64,000 nucleotides of DNA, taken from assembly GCA_029980465.1 (NCBI GenBank), contig JARYIJ010000001.1:186001-250000 (forward strand), in the 5' to 3' direction. The notes beneath the pieces were generated by a model that ran no database searches, was not told where the DNA came from, and was given only the letters and a program-made list of their open reading frames with translations. The stretch is from Pseudolabrys sp. (GTDB taxonomy: Bacteria > Pseudomonadota > Alphaproteobacteria > Rhizobiales > Xanthobacteraceae). Shown in pieces: positions 8,814-16,891 of this stretch. Every line of letters begins with the position of its first letter. Position 1 is the first letter of the stretch. The translations under genes were made by a program, and so were the position numbers.

Positions 8814-8968
8814 TCCCGCACGCGATGCGAAGCGTAGCGCCGCATCGCAGATGCGGGACCCCGGTTCTTTTGCTAGACAATGATCGGGGTCCCGGGTCTG
8901 CAGCGCACCGCAATAAGCGCGTTTACGCGCGTCTTCGACGCGCTATGGTGCTGCGCCGCGCCCGGGAC
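8814..8968. repeat. Intergenic palindromic repeat, family C copy 1
   Basis: This block has nested inverted arms: TCCCGCA (8814-8820) with TGCGGGA (8852-8858), GCGATGCG (8822-8829) with CGCATCGC (8841-8848), GGGACCCCG (8855-8863) with CGGGGTCCC (8885-8893), and GTCCCGGG (8889-8896) with CCCGGGAC (8961-8968). The GGGACCCCGG core and the flank TCTGC...GCACC are shared with 61362-61463. Confidence 0.75.
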
Positions 8969-8989
8969 ACGAAAACGTCGAGTCGACCC

Positions 8990-10162
8990 ATGAACCGCCG
9001 TGAATCCGCCGCCCTGCCCTCGCCCTACTTCAAGGAGGAGCACGAGGCGCTGCGCGCGCAGATCCGCCGCTTCGTCGACAGCGAGATCAAGCCGCACGCG
9101 CTAAAGTGGGAAGAGCAAGGCTTCGTGCCGCGCGAGGTGCTGCGCCGCATGGGCGAGCTCGGCTTCCTCGGCATCCGCTATCCCGCCGAATATGGCGGGT
9201 CGGAGATGGACACGCTCGGGTCGGTGGTGCTGGCCGAGGAGCTCGGCCGCTCGACCTTCGGCGGCACCGCGATCACGGTGCTGGTCCACACCGACATGGC
9301 TTCGGTGCATCTCGCCAATGCCGGCTCGCCGGAGCTCAAGGAAAAATGGATGCCGGACATCGTCGCCGGCAAGGCGATCTGCGCCGTCGCCGTCACCGAG
9401 CCGGACGCCGGCTCCGACGTCAAGGGCATCCGCACCACGGCACGGCGCGATGGTGACCATTACATCCTCAACGGCGCCAAGATGTTCATCACCAATGGCG
9501 TCCACGCCGATCTCTATTTTGTCGCCGCCAAGACCAGCGCCGAGGCGCGGCCGTCGCAGTCCGTTTCGATGTTCCTGGTCGAGAAAGGCACGCCCGGCTT
9601 CCGCGTCAGCCGCGCGCTCGACAAGCACGGCTGGCGCTCGTCCGACACCGCCGAACTGGTGTTCGAGAACTGCCGCGTGCCGGCGGCGAACCTGCTCGGC
9701 GGGGAAGGCCAAGGCTTCTATGCGATCATGCGCAACTTCCAGAACGAGCGCACCGTGATCGGCGCAATGGCGATGGGCGAAGCGCAAGCTGCCATCGAAT
9801 TGACGCTCGACTACGTAACGACGCGCAAGGCATTCGGCGCCACGCTCTACGACAAGCAGGCGATCCGCCAGCGGCTTGCCGAACTCGCAACCAAGGTCGA
9901 GGCCGGGCGGCAGCTCGTCTATTACGCCGGCTGGCTGGACGCGCAGGGCGTCGACTGCACGCGCGAAGTGTCGATGGTGAAGGCTTACTGCGGCGAGCTC
10001 GTCAACGAGGTCATGTACGACTGCGTGCAGTTCCACGGCGGCATGGGCTTCATGCGCGAGAGCACCATCGAGCGCATGGCGCGCGATGCCCGTGTCCAGG
10101 CCATCGGCGGCGGCGCCACCGAGGTGATGCTCGAGGAAGTCGCCAAGCGGCTGGTGCGCTGA
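8990..10162 (+). CDS. Acyl-CoA dehydrogenase
   Basis: A 390-residue flavoprotein that oxidises an acyl-CoA thioester to the enoyl-CoA, passing electrons to ETF. The two family signatures are present: AVTEPDAGSDVKG in the middle, and QFHGGMGFMRE near the C terminus. The Glu found in MCAD-type enzymes near the C terminus (YEG) is replaced by Gly (AIGGGATE). Glu253 in FQNERTVIG lies where isovaleryl-CoA dehydrogenase has its base, so an IVD/LCAD-like active site is likely. I take the ATG at 8990, downstream of the palindromic repeat; the open frame upstream is repeat sequence. Confidence 0.92.
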   Translation: MNRRESAALPSPYFKEEHEALRAQIRRFVDSEIKPHALKWEEQGFVPREVLRRMGELGFLGIRYPAEYGGSEMDTLGSVVLAEELGRSTFGGTAITVLVHTDMASVHLANAGSPELKEKWMPDIVAGKAICAVAVTEPDAGSDVKGIRTTARRDGDHYILNGAKMFITNGVHADLYFVAAKTSAEARPSQSVSMFLVEKGTPGFRVSRALDKHGWRSSDTAELVFENCRVPAANLLGGEGQGFYAIMRNFQNERTVIGAMAMGEAQAAIELTLDYVTTRKAFGATLYDKQAIRQRLAELATKVEAGRQLVYYAGWLDAQGVDCTREVSMVKAYCGELVNEVMYDCVQFHGGMGFMRESTIERMARDARVQAIGGGATEVMLEEVAKRLVR

Positions 10163-10265
10163 AGTTTTTTCTCCTTCGCTTGACCAAGATCAACGGCGCT
10201 TCTCCCTTTCGTTGCAGTAATTGCTTTTGTTCGGCGCCTTATTCGCGCTTGGCAGGAGAACACCA

Positions 10266-10454
10266 ATGAATGTCGGAACCGTCGATCGCATCGTGCGCAT
10301 TATCGTCGGGCTGGCGCTGATCGCGTTCGCACTGGGCTACATCGCGCCGGGCACAACATGGAGTTGGGTGGGCTGGATCGGTGTCGTACCGATCCTCACC
10401 GCACTCTTTGCACGCTGCCCCGCTTACAGCCTGTTCGGCTTGTCGACGCGTTAG
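10266..10454 (+). CDS. Small DUF2892 inner-membrane protein
   Basis: A 62-residue protein of the DUF2892 (YgaP transmembrane-domain-like) family. It opens with NVGTVDRIVRIIVG, typical of the family, and has two hydrophobic helices (about residues 11-29 and 33-50) followed by CPAYSLFG. The start ATG at 10266 has GGCAGGAGAA just upstream. In rhodanese fusions this domain anchors sulfur-transfer proteins; alone, its role is unknown. It converges on csoR with a four-base overlap of stop codons, so it probably has nothing to do with copper control. Confidence 0.85.
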   Translation: MNVGTVDRIVRIIVGLALIAFALGYIAPGTTWSWVGWIGVVPILTALFARCPAYSLFGLSTR

Positions 10455-10726
10455 CGCGCCGCGCGGCCCATCACGTCCATCAGCTCCGCCACCTTGCGGC
10501 GCTGGTCGGCCTTGTTGCCCGACGCGATGGCGTGCTCGACGCAATGCGCGACGTGCTCGCGCAGGATCTCTTCCTCGACCCGCCGCAGCGCCGCGCGCAC
10601 GGCGGAAATCTGGGTGACGATGTCGATGCAGTAGCGGTCGTCCTCGACCATGCGGCCGAGCCCGCGCACCTGGCCCTCGATCCGGTTCAGCCTTTTCAGC
10701 GTCGCCGTCTTGCTGTCCCTGCTCAT
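10451..10726 (-). CDS. csoR: CsoR-family metal-sensing repressor
   Basis: A 91-residue all-helical repressor of the CsoR/RcnR family. The family opening RLNRIEGQVRG is at residues 12-22. The Cu(I) ligand set of CsoR is present: Cys33, His58 and Cys62 (H-x3-C). In the family, binding of Cu(I) releases the protein from a GC-centred palindrome and derepresses copper efflux. Its ATG lies only four bases from a 27-bp palindrome at 10731-10757, beyond which a copper ATPase gene runs the other way. No Shine-Dalgarno sequence is visible, which fits a leaderless or very short-leader mRNA. Copper rather than nickel, formaldehyde or sulfur sensing is favoured by the ligands and the neighbour. Confidence 0.9.
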   Translation of the reverse strand: MSRDSKTATLKRLNRIEGQVRGLGRMVEDDRYCIDIVTQISAVRAALRRVEEEILREHVAHCVEHAIASGNKADQRRKVAELMDVMGRAAR

Positions 10727-10730
10727 GCCC

Positions 10731-10757
10731 GATATATACCCCCCTAGGGTATATATC
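10731..10757. promoter_or_regulatory. CsoR operator palindrome
   Basis: Arms GATATATACCC (10731-10741) and GGGTATATATC (10747-10757) are perfect inverted repeats around CCCTA. The C-tract/G-tract centre with AT-rich flanks is the classic CsoR site. It fills most of the 36 bp between the csoR and copA start codons. TATATA in each arm could be the -10 element of each divergent promoter. Confidence 0.85.
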
Positions 10758-10762
10758 GCAAG

Positions 10763-13105
10763 ATGAGCACCATGAGTCACGGCCCCGCGCACGGCGATCA
10801 CGACCATCATCACGGCGCGACAGACACGGGCGGCGTGATCGACCCGGTCTGCGGCATGACGGTCGACCCGCACACGACGCCGCACCGCTTCACCTCCTCC
10901 GGCCGTCCCTATTACTTCTGCTCCGCCGGCTGCCGGGCCAAATTCGCCGCCGATCCAGCGAAATATCTCGGCCCGCGCCAGCCGGAACCCGTCGTCACGG
11001 GTGCGATCTACACCTGCCCGATGCATCCGGAGGTCCGGCAGCAGGGTCCGGGCACCTGCCCGATCTGCGGCATGGCGCTCGAGCCCGAGCTCGTCGCCGC
11101 CGATATCGGCCCCAATCCCGAACTCATCGATATGACGCGCCGGTTCTGGATCGGGCTGGCGCTGGCGATCCCGGTCATGGTTGTCGAGATGAGCGGTCAT
11201 TTCGGCGCGCACTGGTTCGCGCCGTCGACATCGAACCTGATCCAGTTCGTATTCGCCACGCCGGTCGTGCTGTGGGCCGGCTGGCCGTTTTTTGTGCGCG
11301 GCGGACAATCGCTGGTCTCGCGCAACCTCAACATGTTCACACTGATCGCGATGGGCACTGGGGTCGCCTACGTCTACAGCCTCGCCGCGACGTTCGCGCC
11401 CGGCATTTTTCCCGATGAATTCAGGATGCACGGGGCGCCCGCGGTCTATTTCGAGGCGGCGGCCATGATCACGGTGCTGGTGCTGGTCGGCCAGGTGCTC
11501 GAATTGCGCGCGCGCGAGGCGACATCGGGCGCGATCCGCGCGCTGCTCGATCTGGCGCCCAAGACCGCGCGGCGCATCGCCGATGACGGCAGCGACAGCG
11601 AGATCCCCTTGGAGTCCGTCGTCATCGGCGACAGATTGCGCGTGCGGCCGGGTGACAAGGTGCCGGTCGATGGCATCCTGCTTGAAGGCCATTCGACTGT
11701 CGACGAGTCGATGGTGACGGGTGAATCGATGCCGGTCAGCAAAAGCGAAGGCGCCAAGGTGATCGGTGGCACGCTGAACCGGAGCGGCAGCTTCATCATG
11801 CGCGCCGACAAGGTCGGCCGTGACACCCTACTGTCGCAGATCGTGCAGATGGTGGCGGCCGCGCAAAGGAGCCGCGCGCCGATCCAGCGTCTTGCCGACC
11901 AGGTGTCATCCTGGTTCGTGCCGCTGGTGGTCCTGTGCGCGCTCGCTGCGTTCGCCGCATGGGCCGTGTTCGGGCCGGAACCGCGCTTCGCCTATGCCCT
12001 CGTCGCCGCCGTCAGCGTGCTCATCATCGCCTGCCCCTGCGCGCTGGGACTGGCGACGCCGATGTCGATCATGGTTGGCGTCGGCCGTGGCGCCCACGCC
12101 GGCGTGCTGATCCGCAACGCCGAGGCGCTCGAGCGCATGGAGAAGGTCGACACGCTGGTGATCGACAAGACCGGCACGCTCACCGCCGGAAGGCCCGCCG
12201 TCAGCAGCGTCGTTCCGGCTGCCGCCTTTGACGAGACGCAAGTGCTTCAGCTTGCCGCCAGTCTCGAGCGCGGCAGCGAGCATCCGCTCGCCGAAGCCGT
12301 CGTCACCGCCGCCGAACGGCGCGGCCTCACCTTGCTAAAGGTGCGTGGCTTCAGCGCCGCCGCGGGGAAAGGCGTGATCGGCATGGCCGGCGGCAAGCGC
12401 CTGGTGCTCGGCAATGCCGAATACCTGCGTGAATTGGGCATCGACACGGCAATATTGAGCGCCGCCGCCGAGGTGGCCCGGCACGGCGGCGCCACCGCAG
12501 TGTTCCTCGCCGTCGACGGCAAGACCGCCGGCATGATCGCGATGGCCGATCCCATCAAGGAGACGACACCGGCCGCGCTCAAGGCGCTCGCCGCAGCCGG
12601 GCTGCGCGTCGTCATGCTCACCGGCGACAACAGGACCACGGCGCAAGTCATCGCTCAGACGCTCGGCATCGCCGAGGTCGAAGCCGGCGTGCTGCCCGAC
12701 CGCAAGGCCGATGTCGTCGCGAAGCTGCGCGGCGAAGGCCGTGTCGTCGCCATGGCGGGCGATGGCATCAACGACGCTCCCGCCCTCGCCGCCGCCGATG
12801 TCGGCATCGCCATGGGCACCGGCTCCGACGTCGCCATCGAGAGCGCCGGCGTCACGCTCATCAAGGGCGACCTCACCGGCATCGTGCGCGCCCGCGCGCT
12901 GTCGAAGGCCGCGATGCGCAACATCCGGCAGAACCTGTTCTTCGCCTTCATCTACAATGCGGCCGGCGTGCCGATCGCGGGCGGCATCCTCTACCCGGCA
13001 TTCGGTCTGCTGCTGTCGCCGGTGTTCGCGGCGGCGGCGATGGCGCTGTCGTCGGTCAGCGTCGTGGGCAATGCGCTGCGCTTGCGGCGCGTGCGTCTGG
13101 ATTAG
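10763..13105 (+). CDS. copA: Copper-translocating P1B-type ATPase
   Basis: A 780-residue inner-membrane pump that exports Cu(I) using ATP. The N terminus is His-rich (residues 11-17). Next come a YHS domain (27-70, DPVCGM...CSAGC) and a heavy-metal-binding segment (83-106, YTCPMHPEV...CPICGM), instead of the usual GMTCxxC HMA domain. The pump core is complete: CPC at 424-426, the phosphorylated Asp468 in DKTGTLT, His507-Pro508 and GDGIND at 666-671. The first ATG at 10763 lies five bases after the CsoR palindrome; a second ATG at 10772 is possible. Control by CsoR is inferred from the shared operator. Confidence 0.93.
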   Translation: MSTMSHGPAHGDHDHHHGATDTGGVIDPVCGMTVDPHTTPHRFTSSGRPYYFCSAGCRAKFAADPAKYLGPRQPEPVVTGAIYTCPMHPEVRQQGPGTCPICGMALEPELVAADIGPNPELIDMTRRFWIGLALAIPVMVVEMSGHFGAHWFAPSTSNLIQFVFATPVVLWAGWPFFVRGGQSLVSRNLNMFTLIAMGTGVAYVYSLAATFAPGIFPDEFRMHGAPAVYFEAAAMITVLVLVGQVLELRAREATSGAIRALLDLAPKTARRIADDGSDSEIPLESVVIGDRLRVRPGDKVPVDGILLEGHSTVDESMVTGESMPVSKSEGAKVIGGTLNRSGSFIMRADKVGRDTLLSQIVQMVAAAQRSRAPIQRLADQVSSWFVPLVVLCALAAFAAWAVFGPEPRFAYALVAAVSVLIIACPCALGLATPMSIMVGVGRGAHAGVLIRNAEALERMEKVDTLVIDKTGTLTAGRPAVSSVVPAAAFDETQVLQLAASLERGSEHPLAEAVVTAAERRGLTLLKVRGFSAAAGKGVIGMAGGKRLVLGNAEYLRELGIDTAILSAAAEVARHGGATAVFLAVDGKTAGMIAMADPIKETTPAALKALAAAGLRVVMLTGDNRTTAQVIAQTLGIAEVEAGVLPDRKADVVAKLRGEGRVVAMAGDGINDAPALAAADVGIAMGTGSDVAIESAGVTLIKGDLTGIVRARALSKAAMRNIRQNLFFAFIYNAAGVPIAGGILYPAFGLLLSPVFAAAAMALSSVSVVGNALRLRRVRLD

Positions 13106-13437
13106 CGTGCCGGCTTGCCAGCCGCCGCTTTGGCCGCGCACTTCTTGTCGGCCTCCTCGCGGCGCACATCCTTGAGCTCGCCGAGATTCGAATAATAGTC
13201 GGGCTCGTAGACCGTCGCGGCGACCAGGTTTCCTCCCTCGCCCGCCCGCGCCCGTGCGATCAGCCTCGTCAGTTCAACGTCGCGTTGCACGAACTTCGCT
13301 TCGGCCTCGGCAAGCTGCTGGCAGTCATAGAGCACGTATTTTCCCGGCGCGACGAAGGCGTCCTCGGGATGCGCGCCGCCAGCGCAGGCGGCAAGCGCGA
13401 GGCAGAGCACAACGGGAAGAGGACGAAACGGGCTCAC
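13102..13437 (-). CDS. Small putative lipoprotein
   Basis: A 111-residue protein with a lipoprotein signal: basic start, hydrophobic core [10 protein letters not shown] and a Cys at the lipobox (LAAC, residues 15-18). The mature part contains a Cys in YDCQQL, a charged helical stretch, and a Lys/Ala-rich tail with one more Cys. It resembles small rhizobial lipoproteins with a CQQL motif, of unknown function. The start is a GTG at 13437. Its stop overlaps that of the convergent copper ATPase gene. Nothing links it to copper beyond position. Confidence 0.75.
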   Translation of the reverse strand: MSPFRPLPVVLCLALAACAGGAHPEDAFVAPGKYVLYDCQQLAEAEAKFVQRDVELTRLIARARAGEGGNLVAATVYEPDYYSNLGELKDVRREEADKKCAAKAAAGKPAR

Positions 13438-13694
13438 CGGGAACTCGATGCTTGGCGCAGGCGGAGAATCCCACGCGCTGACCCACCGACTCCTAGAAGA
13501 TTTTAGCGGCTCCGCCTAGCGCAGATCGTGAGCACCGCCGCAAAGGCGGACCGCTCGTGGCGGATTTGTGTTTTTTTATCATGTTTGCATCTTCCCGGCG
13601 CGGTGCGGATTTTTATTTTGCGGCTTGTTTATTTTGCCGCGGCGGCCAGCAATGGCACACTCGCCGCGACACGTCCGCGAGCGGTCCAATCGCC

Positions 13695-14060
13695 ATGATG
13701 CGTCTTTTCCTGCTCATTGCCTTTGTCATCCCGGCCCTCGTCCATGCCCAGACTGCCGACGTGAAAGATGTCGGGCCCGTCGATTTGTCCGAATTTGACT
13801 GCACGACGATTGTTGAGAGCCAGCTTCTGCATCAGGTCTGTTACGACGAGGCGCACCGTTACCTGATCGCCAGGATCGGCGACGACTATTACGACAATTG
13901 CAGCGTGAAGCCGGACGAGGTCGACGGTCTCATCGAATCCGGCAATGTCGTTGCCTTCTACAATCAACGGATCAGGGCTCATCACAAGTGCTCGGCCGGT
14001 CAGCACCAGAAGCTGAAAGCAGCGTTTTCCAACAAGGCTGTTGGCGGCAAGGAGCCCTGA
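13695..14060 (+). CDS. Exported protein with a KTSC-like domain
   Basis: A 121-residue protein with a signal peptide (MRLFLLIAFVIPALVHAQ, cleavage likely after HA). The mature part (residues 40-105) resembles the KTSC fold: VCYDEAHRYLIARIGDDYY, then V-x-x-D-x-x-x-L-I-E-S-G and FYNQRIR. Four cysteines (in FDCTT, QVCYD, DNCSV, HKCSA) could form two disulfides in the periplasm, unlike cytoplasmic KTSC proteins. The domain assignment is by pattern only. I start at the double ATG at 13695; the frame is open upstream to 13557, but that part destroys the signal peptide. The 257-bp space before it shows no other gene. Confidence 0.7.
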   Translation: MMRLFLLIAFVIPALVHAQTADVKDVGPVDLSEFDCTTIVESQLLHQVCYDEAHRYLIARIGDDYYDNCSVKPDEVDGLIESGNVVAFYNQRIRAHHKCSAGQHQKLKAAFSNKAVGGKEP

Positions 14061-14189
14061 CAGCACGCTCCTTATCGGATGGCAGGCCGATTTATACGCC
14101 AGTTTTACTTGCCCGCGCCCGGTATCGTGACAGTCTGACGGCGTGCGTATCGTCGTCCTTTCGGGCTGGCGATATTTCTCCAGACTGAC

Positions 14190-14219
14190 AGAGAGCCGTC
14201 CGTCGCGGCTCTCTCTTTG
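14190..14219 (+). terminator. Hairpin terminator after the KTSC-like gene
   Basis: AGAGAGCCG (14190-14198) pairs with CGGCTCTCT (14206-14214), a 9-bp stem with a 7-base loop, followed by a short T-rich tract. It lies between two same-strand genes, so it should separate their transcripts. Confidence 0.6.
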
Positions 14220-14235
14220 TTCGTGAGAAGGGACA

Positions 14236-14433
14236 ATGAATAACGGGCTCGCGATCATCGGCGTGGCGCTGGCAGCAGCCGGTGCGTCGATGATTCAGTT
14301 TGCGCGCCCTTCGCGCGGCAAACCAGGCTGGTTCAAGGAGCCGACCGTGCTGGGCGAGATGTACGTGACGGCGTCGGTCGCGGCATTTGTCATGGGCTCG
14401 ACGGCCATCGGCGCCGCCGCCCACGGCCATTAG
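14236..14433 (+). CDS. Small membrane protein
   Basis: A 65-residue protein with two hydrophobic segments: residues 4-22 (GLAIIGVALAAAGASMIQF) and about 40-60 (MYVTASVAAFVMGSTAIG). They are joined by a short polar loop. I know no family for it. The start at 14236 has AAGGGAC nine bases upstream. The next gene, also a tiny membrane protein, begins ten bases after its stop, so the two probably form an operon and might act together. Confidence 0.65.
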   Translation: MNNGLAIIGVALAAAGASMIQFARPSRGKPGWFKEPTVLGEMYVTASVAAFVMGSTAIGAAAHGH

Positions 14434-14442
14434 GCGGAACCG

Positions 14443-14649
14443 ATGAGCGCGACAGACCGTCTCGAGCTTGTTGTGCTGGCTTTGGCGTTTCTGTGCGCCG
14501 GTGGCGTCATGGCATCCTATGATTTTGTGCGAGCGCGCGCCGGCCGGCCGATCGCCGGCGGACGTGACGCCGTCCAGCTCTACTGGATCACGTATCTCGC
14601 AATGGTCGTGCTCGCCATCACGAGCGCACTTGCCGCAATCATCCGGTAA
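14443..14649 (+). CDS. Small membrane protein
   Basis: A 68-residue protein with two hydrophobic helices, about residues 8-25 and 46-66, separated by a basic/polar loop (RARAGRPIAGGRD). It is not recognisably related in sequence to the preceding small membrane protein but has the same size and two-helix layout. The start ATG at 14443 follows the previous stop by nine bases, with GGCGGAACCG in between as a weak ribosome site. Function unknown. Confidence 0.62.
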   Translation: MSATDRLELVVLALAFLCAGGVMASYDFVRARAGRPIAGGRDAVQLYWITYLAMVVLAITSALAAIIR

Positions 14650-14693
14650 TCCCGTGGAAGCAGAGGCCGCTCAGATGGCTTCCGCGCGTCCGA

Positions 14694-15158
14694 TCACAGC
14701 TTCCCCAGCCAGACTCGACAAATCTTTCCGTTCGCGGGGATGACAATAGCCTGTGGCAATTCCGCTCCTGCGCCGCAGCGCCCGGCTGACTGCACCTCTT
14801 TCAGATCGATCGATACATTGCGGCCGATCGTCACCTTGATCCGGTCGGGTTCACTCGGGTTGAGAGATGTGTCGGTGACGACCGTCGCACCATCGGCGCC
14901 GGACCACTGCGATTCCCCGTCGTCGCGCGACACGTCCACCGAGCACGTGTAGCTTGGCTTGCCCGGCAGGCCGCACCAGATGACGTCGACCTCGACCCGG
15001 CTCACAGCTTTATCGGTCATTGTGACCCTCGCCTCGCCCGAGGCGCAGCGAGCCTTTACCTCAAATTCGCAGCGGCGGACCGTCTGATCTGCGGCGCTGG
15101 CGGCGTGTGACAGCACGATCGCCATCGGAAGAAGAGCGAGATATTTGAGATGCGTCAT
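14694..15158 (-). CDS. Exported cysteine-rich protein of unknown function
   Basis: A 154-residue protein with a signal peptide (LALLPMAIVLSHAASA, cleavage near residue 22). The mature part has six Cys residues (RRCEF, ARCAS, IWCGL, YTCSV, AGRCG, KICRV), suggesting three disulfides in the periplasm. I recognise no family. The frame extends to 15200, but the ATG at 15158 gives the cleaner signal peptide. It is transcribed leftward, downstream of a perfect 16-bp hairpin that separates it from the Tyr/Gly-rich gene. Confidence 0.72.
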   Translation of the reverse strand: MTHLKYLALLPMAIVLSHAASAADQTVRRCEFEVKARCASGEARVTMTDKAVSRVEVDVIWCGLPGKPSYTCSVDVSRDDGESQWSGADGATVVTDTSLNPSEPDRIKVTIGRNVSIDLKEVQSAGRCGAGAELPQAIVIPANGKICRVWLGKL

Positions 15159-15286
15159 CGGCGCACATTCCTCGCGGCGCGGCCACACGCAACGATGCAA
15201 TCAAAATGCATCGACGCGACCAAGGAGATTGCGCGTGCATATTATCCCGGCCCAACAGATCTGAATAAGTAGCGCCCACGGACGAA

Positions 15287-15322
15287 CCTGAACGCCACGG
15301 AGTGACCTCCGTGGCGTTCAGG
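15287..15322. terminator. Perfect 16-bp hairpin with a 4-base loop
   Basis: CCTGAACGCCACGGAG (15287-15302) pairs perfectly with 15307-15322 around the loop TGAC. It lies 42 bases past the stop of the minus-strand Tyr/Gly-rich gene. There is no clear U-tract after it on either strand, so it may be a stability or Rho-assisted end element instead of a classic terminator. Confidence 0.6.
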
Positions 15323-15363
15323 CGATACCGTCTTGCCGACCCATGCGCGTCAGAAGCAGCGCA

Positions 15364-15837
15364 TCAGTAGCAGCCGCAGCCACCCCCGTAATAGTACGGC
15401 GCGACGACCGGACTGGCGATCACGCCGGGCCCATACCATCCACCGATCAGGCCACGCCCGTACCATCCGCGGCCGTAATAATACGGCTGGTAGTAGGGGC
15501 TGCCGTAGTAGCCGGCACCGCCGTAACCGCCATAATAACTGTTACCGCCACCGTAGTAGGCACCGCCGTAATACCCGCCACGATAATAGTGAGGACCATA
15601 GTAGCCGCCGTGGTAATAGCCTCGAGCGTAATAACGGCCACCGGCATAATAACGATGGCCATAATAACGATGATGATAGTAACGACCCGCATAATAGGGC
15701 CGATAAGGACGAGCGTGATAGACCGTCGCGTGATGAACGGGGCGATGATAATAACCGGTGCGATACTGCGCTTGCGCAGGATTTGAAACGGCGGCGACGG
15801 CCAACATCGCACAAATCAGCGACCACTTCTTCAACAT
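15364..15837 (-). CDS. Exported Tyr/Gly-rich repeat protein
   Basis: A 157-residue protein with a signal peptide (LICAMLAVAAVSNPAQAQ, cleavage after AQA). The mature part is low complexity: dozens of tyrosines, mostly as YY pairs, with Gly and His/Arg, in irregular units such as HGGYYGPHYYRGGYYGG. It ends in GGGCGCY. No enzyme motif is visible. Such composition is seen in structural or adhesive surface proteins; that is analogy only. A strong ribosome site (GCAGGAGGTT, eight bases upstream) fixes the ATG at 15837 although the frame is open to 15945. The gene ends at the 16-bp hairpin. Confidence 0.78.
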   Translation of the reverse strand: MLKKWSLICAMLAVAAVSNPAQAQYRTGYYHRPVHHATVYHARPYRPYYAGRYYHHRYYGHRYYAGGRYYARGYYHGGYYGPHYYRGGYYGGAYYGGGNSYYGGYGGAGYYGSPYYQPYYYGRGWYGRGLIGGWYGPGVIASPVVAPYYYGGGCGCY

Positions 15838-15986
15838 CAAAACCTCCTGCGCCTCATATGGGCATCCTTTACAATTCTCGCGCAAATCGTGGCGGCCGGC
15901 AAATGAACAGGCGTCCTTCAAACCTTTTCGACGCTTCATCTGCAAAGTAACCTGAACAGGAAAGGTTACCGGGGAGAACGGTCGAG

Positions 15987-16025
15987 AAAAAAAGAGCCTC
16001 GGTAGCGTGAGGCCCGGGGCTCTTT
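15987..16025 (-). terminator. Rho-independent terminator, minus strand
   Basis: Read on the minus strand, AAAGAGCC (complement of 16018-16025) pairs with GGCTCTTT, and the stem runs into seven T residues (complement of 15987-15993). It lies about 215 bases downstream of the tRNA-Leu gene and is the first good terminator for it. The rest of 15838-16239 shows no gene. Confidence 0.65.
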
Positions 16026-16239
16026 AAGGCAGGAGTTGTGCATAGGGGATGCACCTCATGCAGCAACCACATCGTTGCACTCTGGCAGCTATGCCAAGTT
16101 GATCTAAATCAAGTTGCTATAACGCTCTGGCACAGCGTGAAATTATAGCGTCAGCGCATTATCGGCCATCTAGCTTCGACCGCCCGTGCATCGCTTCATA
16201 ATTGCTTGCCGGCTTCAAAAGGACCGGGGGATATGTGAG

Positions 16240-16325
16240 TGGTGCGGACGGAGGGACTCGAACCCTCACGGAGTTACCTCCAAGGGATTTTAAGTCCCTT
16301 GCGTCTACCATTTCGCCACGTCCGC
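16240..16325 (-). tRNA. tRNA-Leu (anticodon UAA)
   Basis: The minus strand gives a complete class II tRNA. The acceptor stem GCGGACG/CGTCCGC pairs fully, the discriminator is A, and CCA is encoded (16240-16242). The D arm has GCGAAATGGTAGACGC. The anticodon loop is ACTTAAAAT with TAA, and the long variable arm TTGGAGGTAACTCC is typical of Leu. The T loop is GGTTCGAGTCC. Length without CCA is 83. Confidence 0.97.
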
Positions 16326-16332
16326 GGGTCTT

Positions 16333-16356
16333 CGGTGTCCGCACGCGCGGACACCG
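16333..16356. terminator. Hairpin between cupin gene and tRNA-Leu
   Basis: CGGTGTCCGC (16333-16342) pairs perfectly with GCGGACACCG (16347-16356) around a 4-base loop. It lies 25 bases past the cupin stop and eight bases before the tRNA 5' end (minus strand). It has no T-tract. It could end the cupin mRNA or mark tRNA 5' processing. Confidence 0.45.
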
Positions 16357-16380
16357 TTCCGGCGCGGGCGGACGAAACAC

Positions 16381-16836
16381 TCAGCCCGGTAATAACTCGC
16401 CCCAGACTTCGTCCCAGTCCTTGCCCGACGCGTCGGTGACGCGGCCGTCTTTCTCGAAGAACTTGTTCGGGATCTGGAAGATCGCAATGAAGGTGCCGCC
16501 GGTCGGGCTCCACGCCGTGTGGCGGCTGCCCGCCGGACGCCAGACGAAATCGCCCGCCCTCACCTCGGTGCCTGTATCGGGACCCTCCTTGTCGACCAGC
16601 GAGCCTTCGAGCACGTAGGTCTGCTCGACCAGCACGTGCTCATGGTCGGGCAGGACGGCGCCGGGCGCCATGCGCATCAGCATGGTGGCAAGCCCGCTCT
16701 TCGGGTCGAACATCAGCGTCTTCGCCTCGCAGCCGGCAAAGCGCGTCTTCTGCCACGGCATGTCCTCGGCCCTGACGACGCGCGACAGCAGATCGGGATT
16801 GACGGACGCCTGTTGCGCAGTCGCAGCCGGGCTCAT
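16381..16836 (-). CDS. Single-domain cupin protein
   Basis: A 151-residue protein with one cupin domain. Motif 1 is visible as DHEHVLVEQTYVLEG (His-x-His...Glu) and motif 2 as RHTAW, giving a metal site of about four ligands. It resembles the ChrR-type cupin group, but it lacks an anti-sigma N-terminal domain, so a sensor role cannot be inferred; a dioxygenase or isomerase is equally possible. The ATG at 16836 has AGGGAGGAAC upstream. A single Cys in FAGCEAK is near the barrel start. It may be co-transcribed with gpt, which ends 55 bases upstream. Confidence 0.8.
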   Translation of the reverse strand: MSPAATAQQASVNPDLLSRVVRAEDMPWQKTRFAGCEAKTLMFDPKSGLATMLMRMAPGAVLPDHEHVLVEQTYVLEGSLVDKEGPDTGTEVRAGDFVWRPAGSRHTAWSPTGGTFIAIFQIPNKFFEKDGRVTDASGKDWDEVWGELLPG

Positions 16837-16891
16837 GATCGTTCCTCCCTCTTGCTGGCGTCGAGCATAACTCATTCCGGTGCCGCTGGCT

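Noticed and set aside
13557..13694. An N-terminal extension of the KTSC-like protein
   Set aside because: The extended form would bury the signal peptide, and the 138 bases have no start with a ribosome site.
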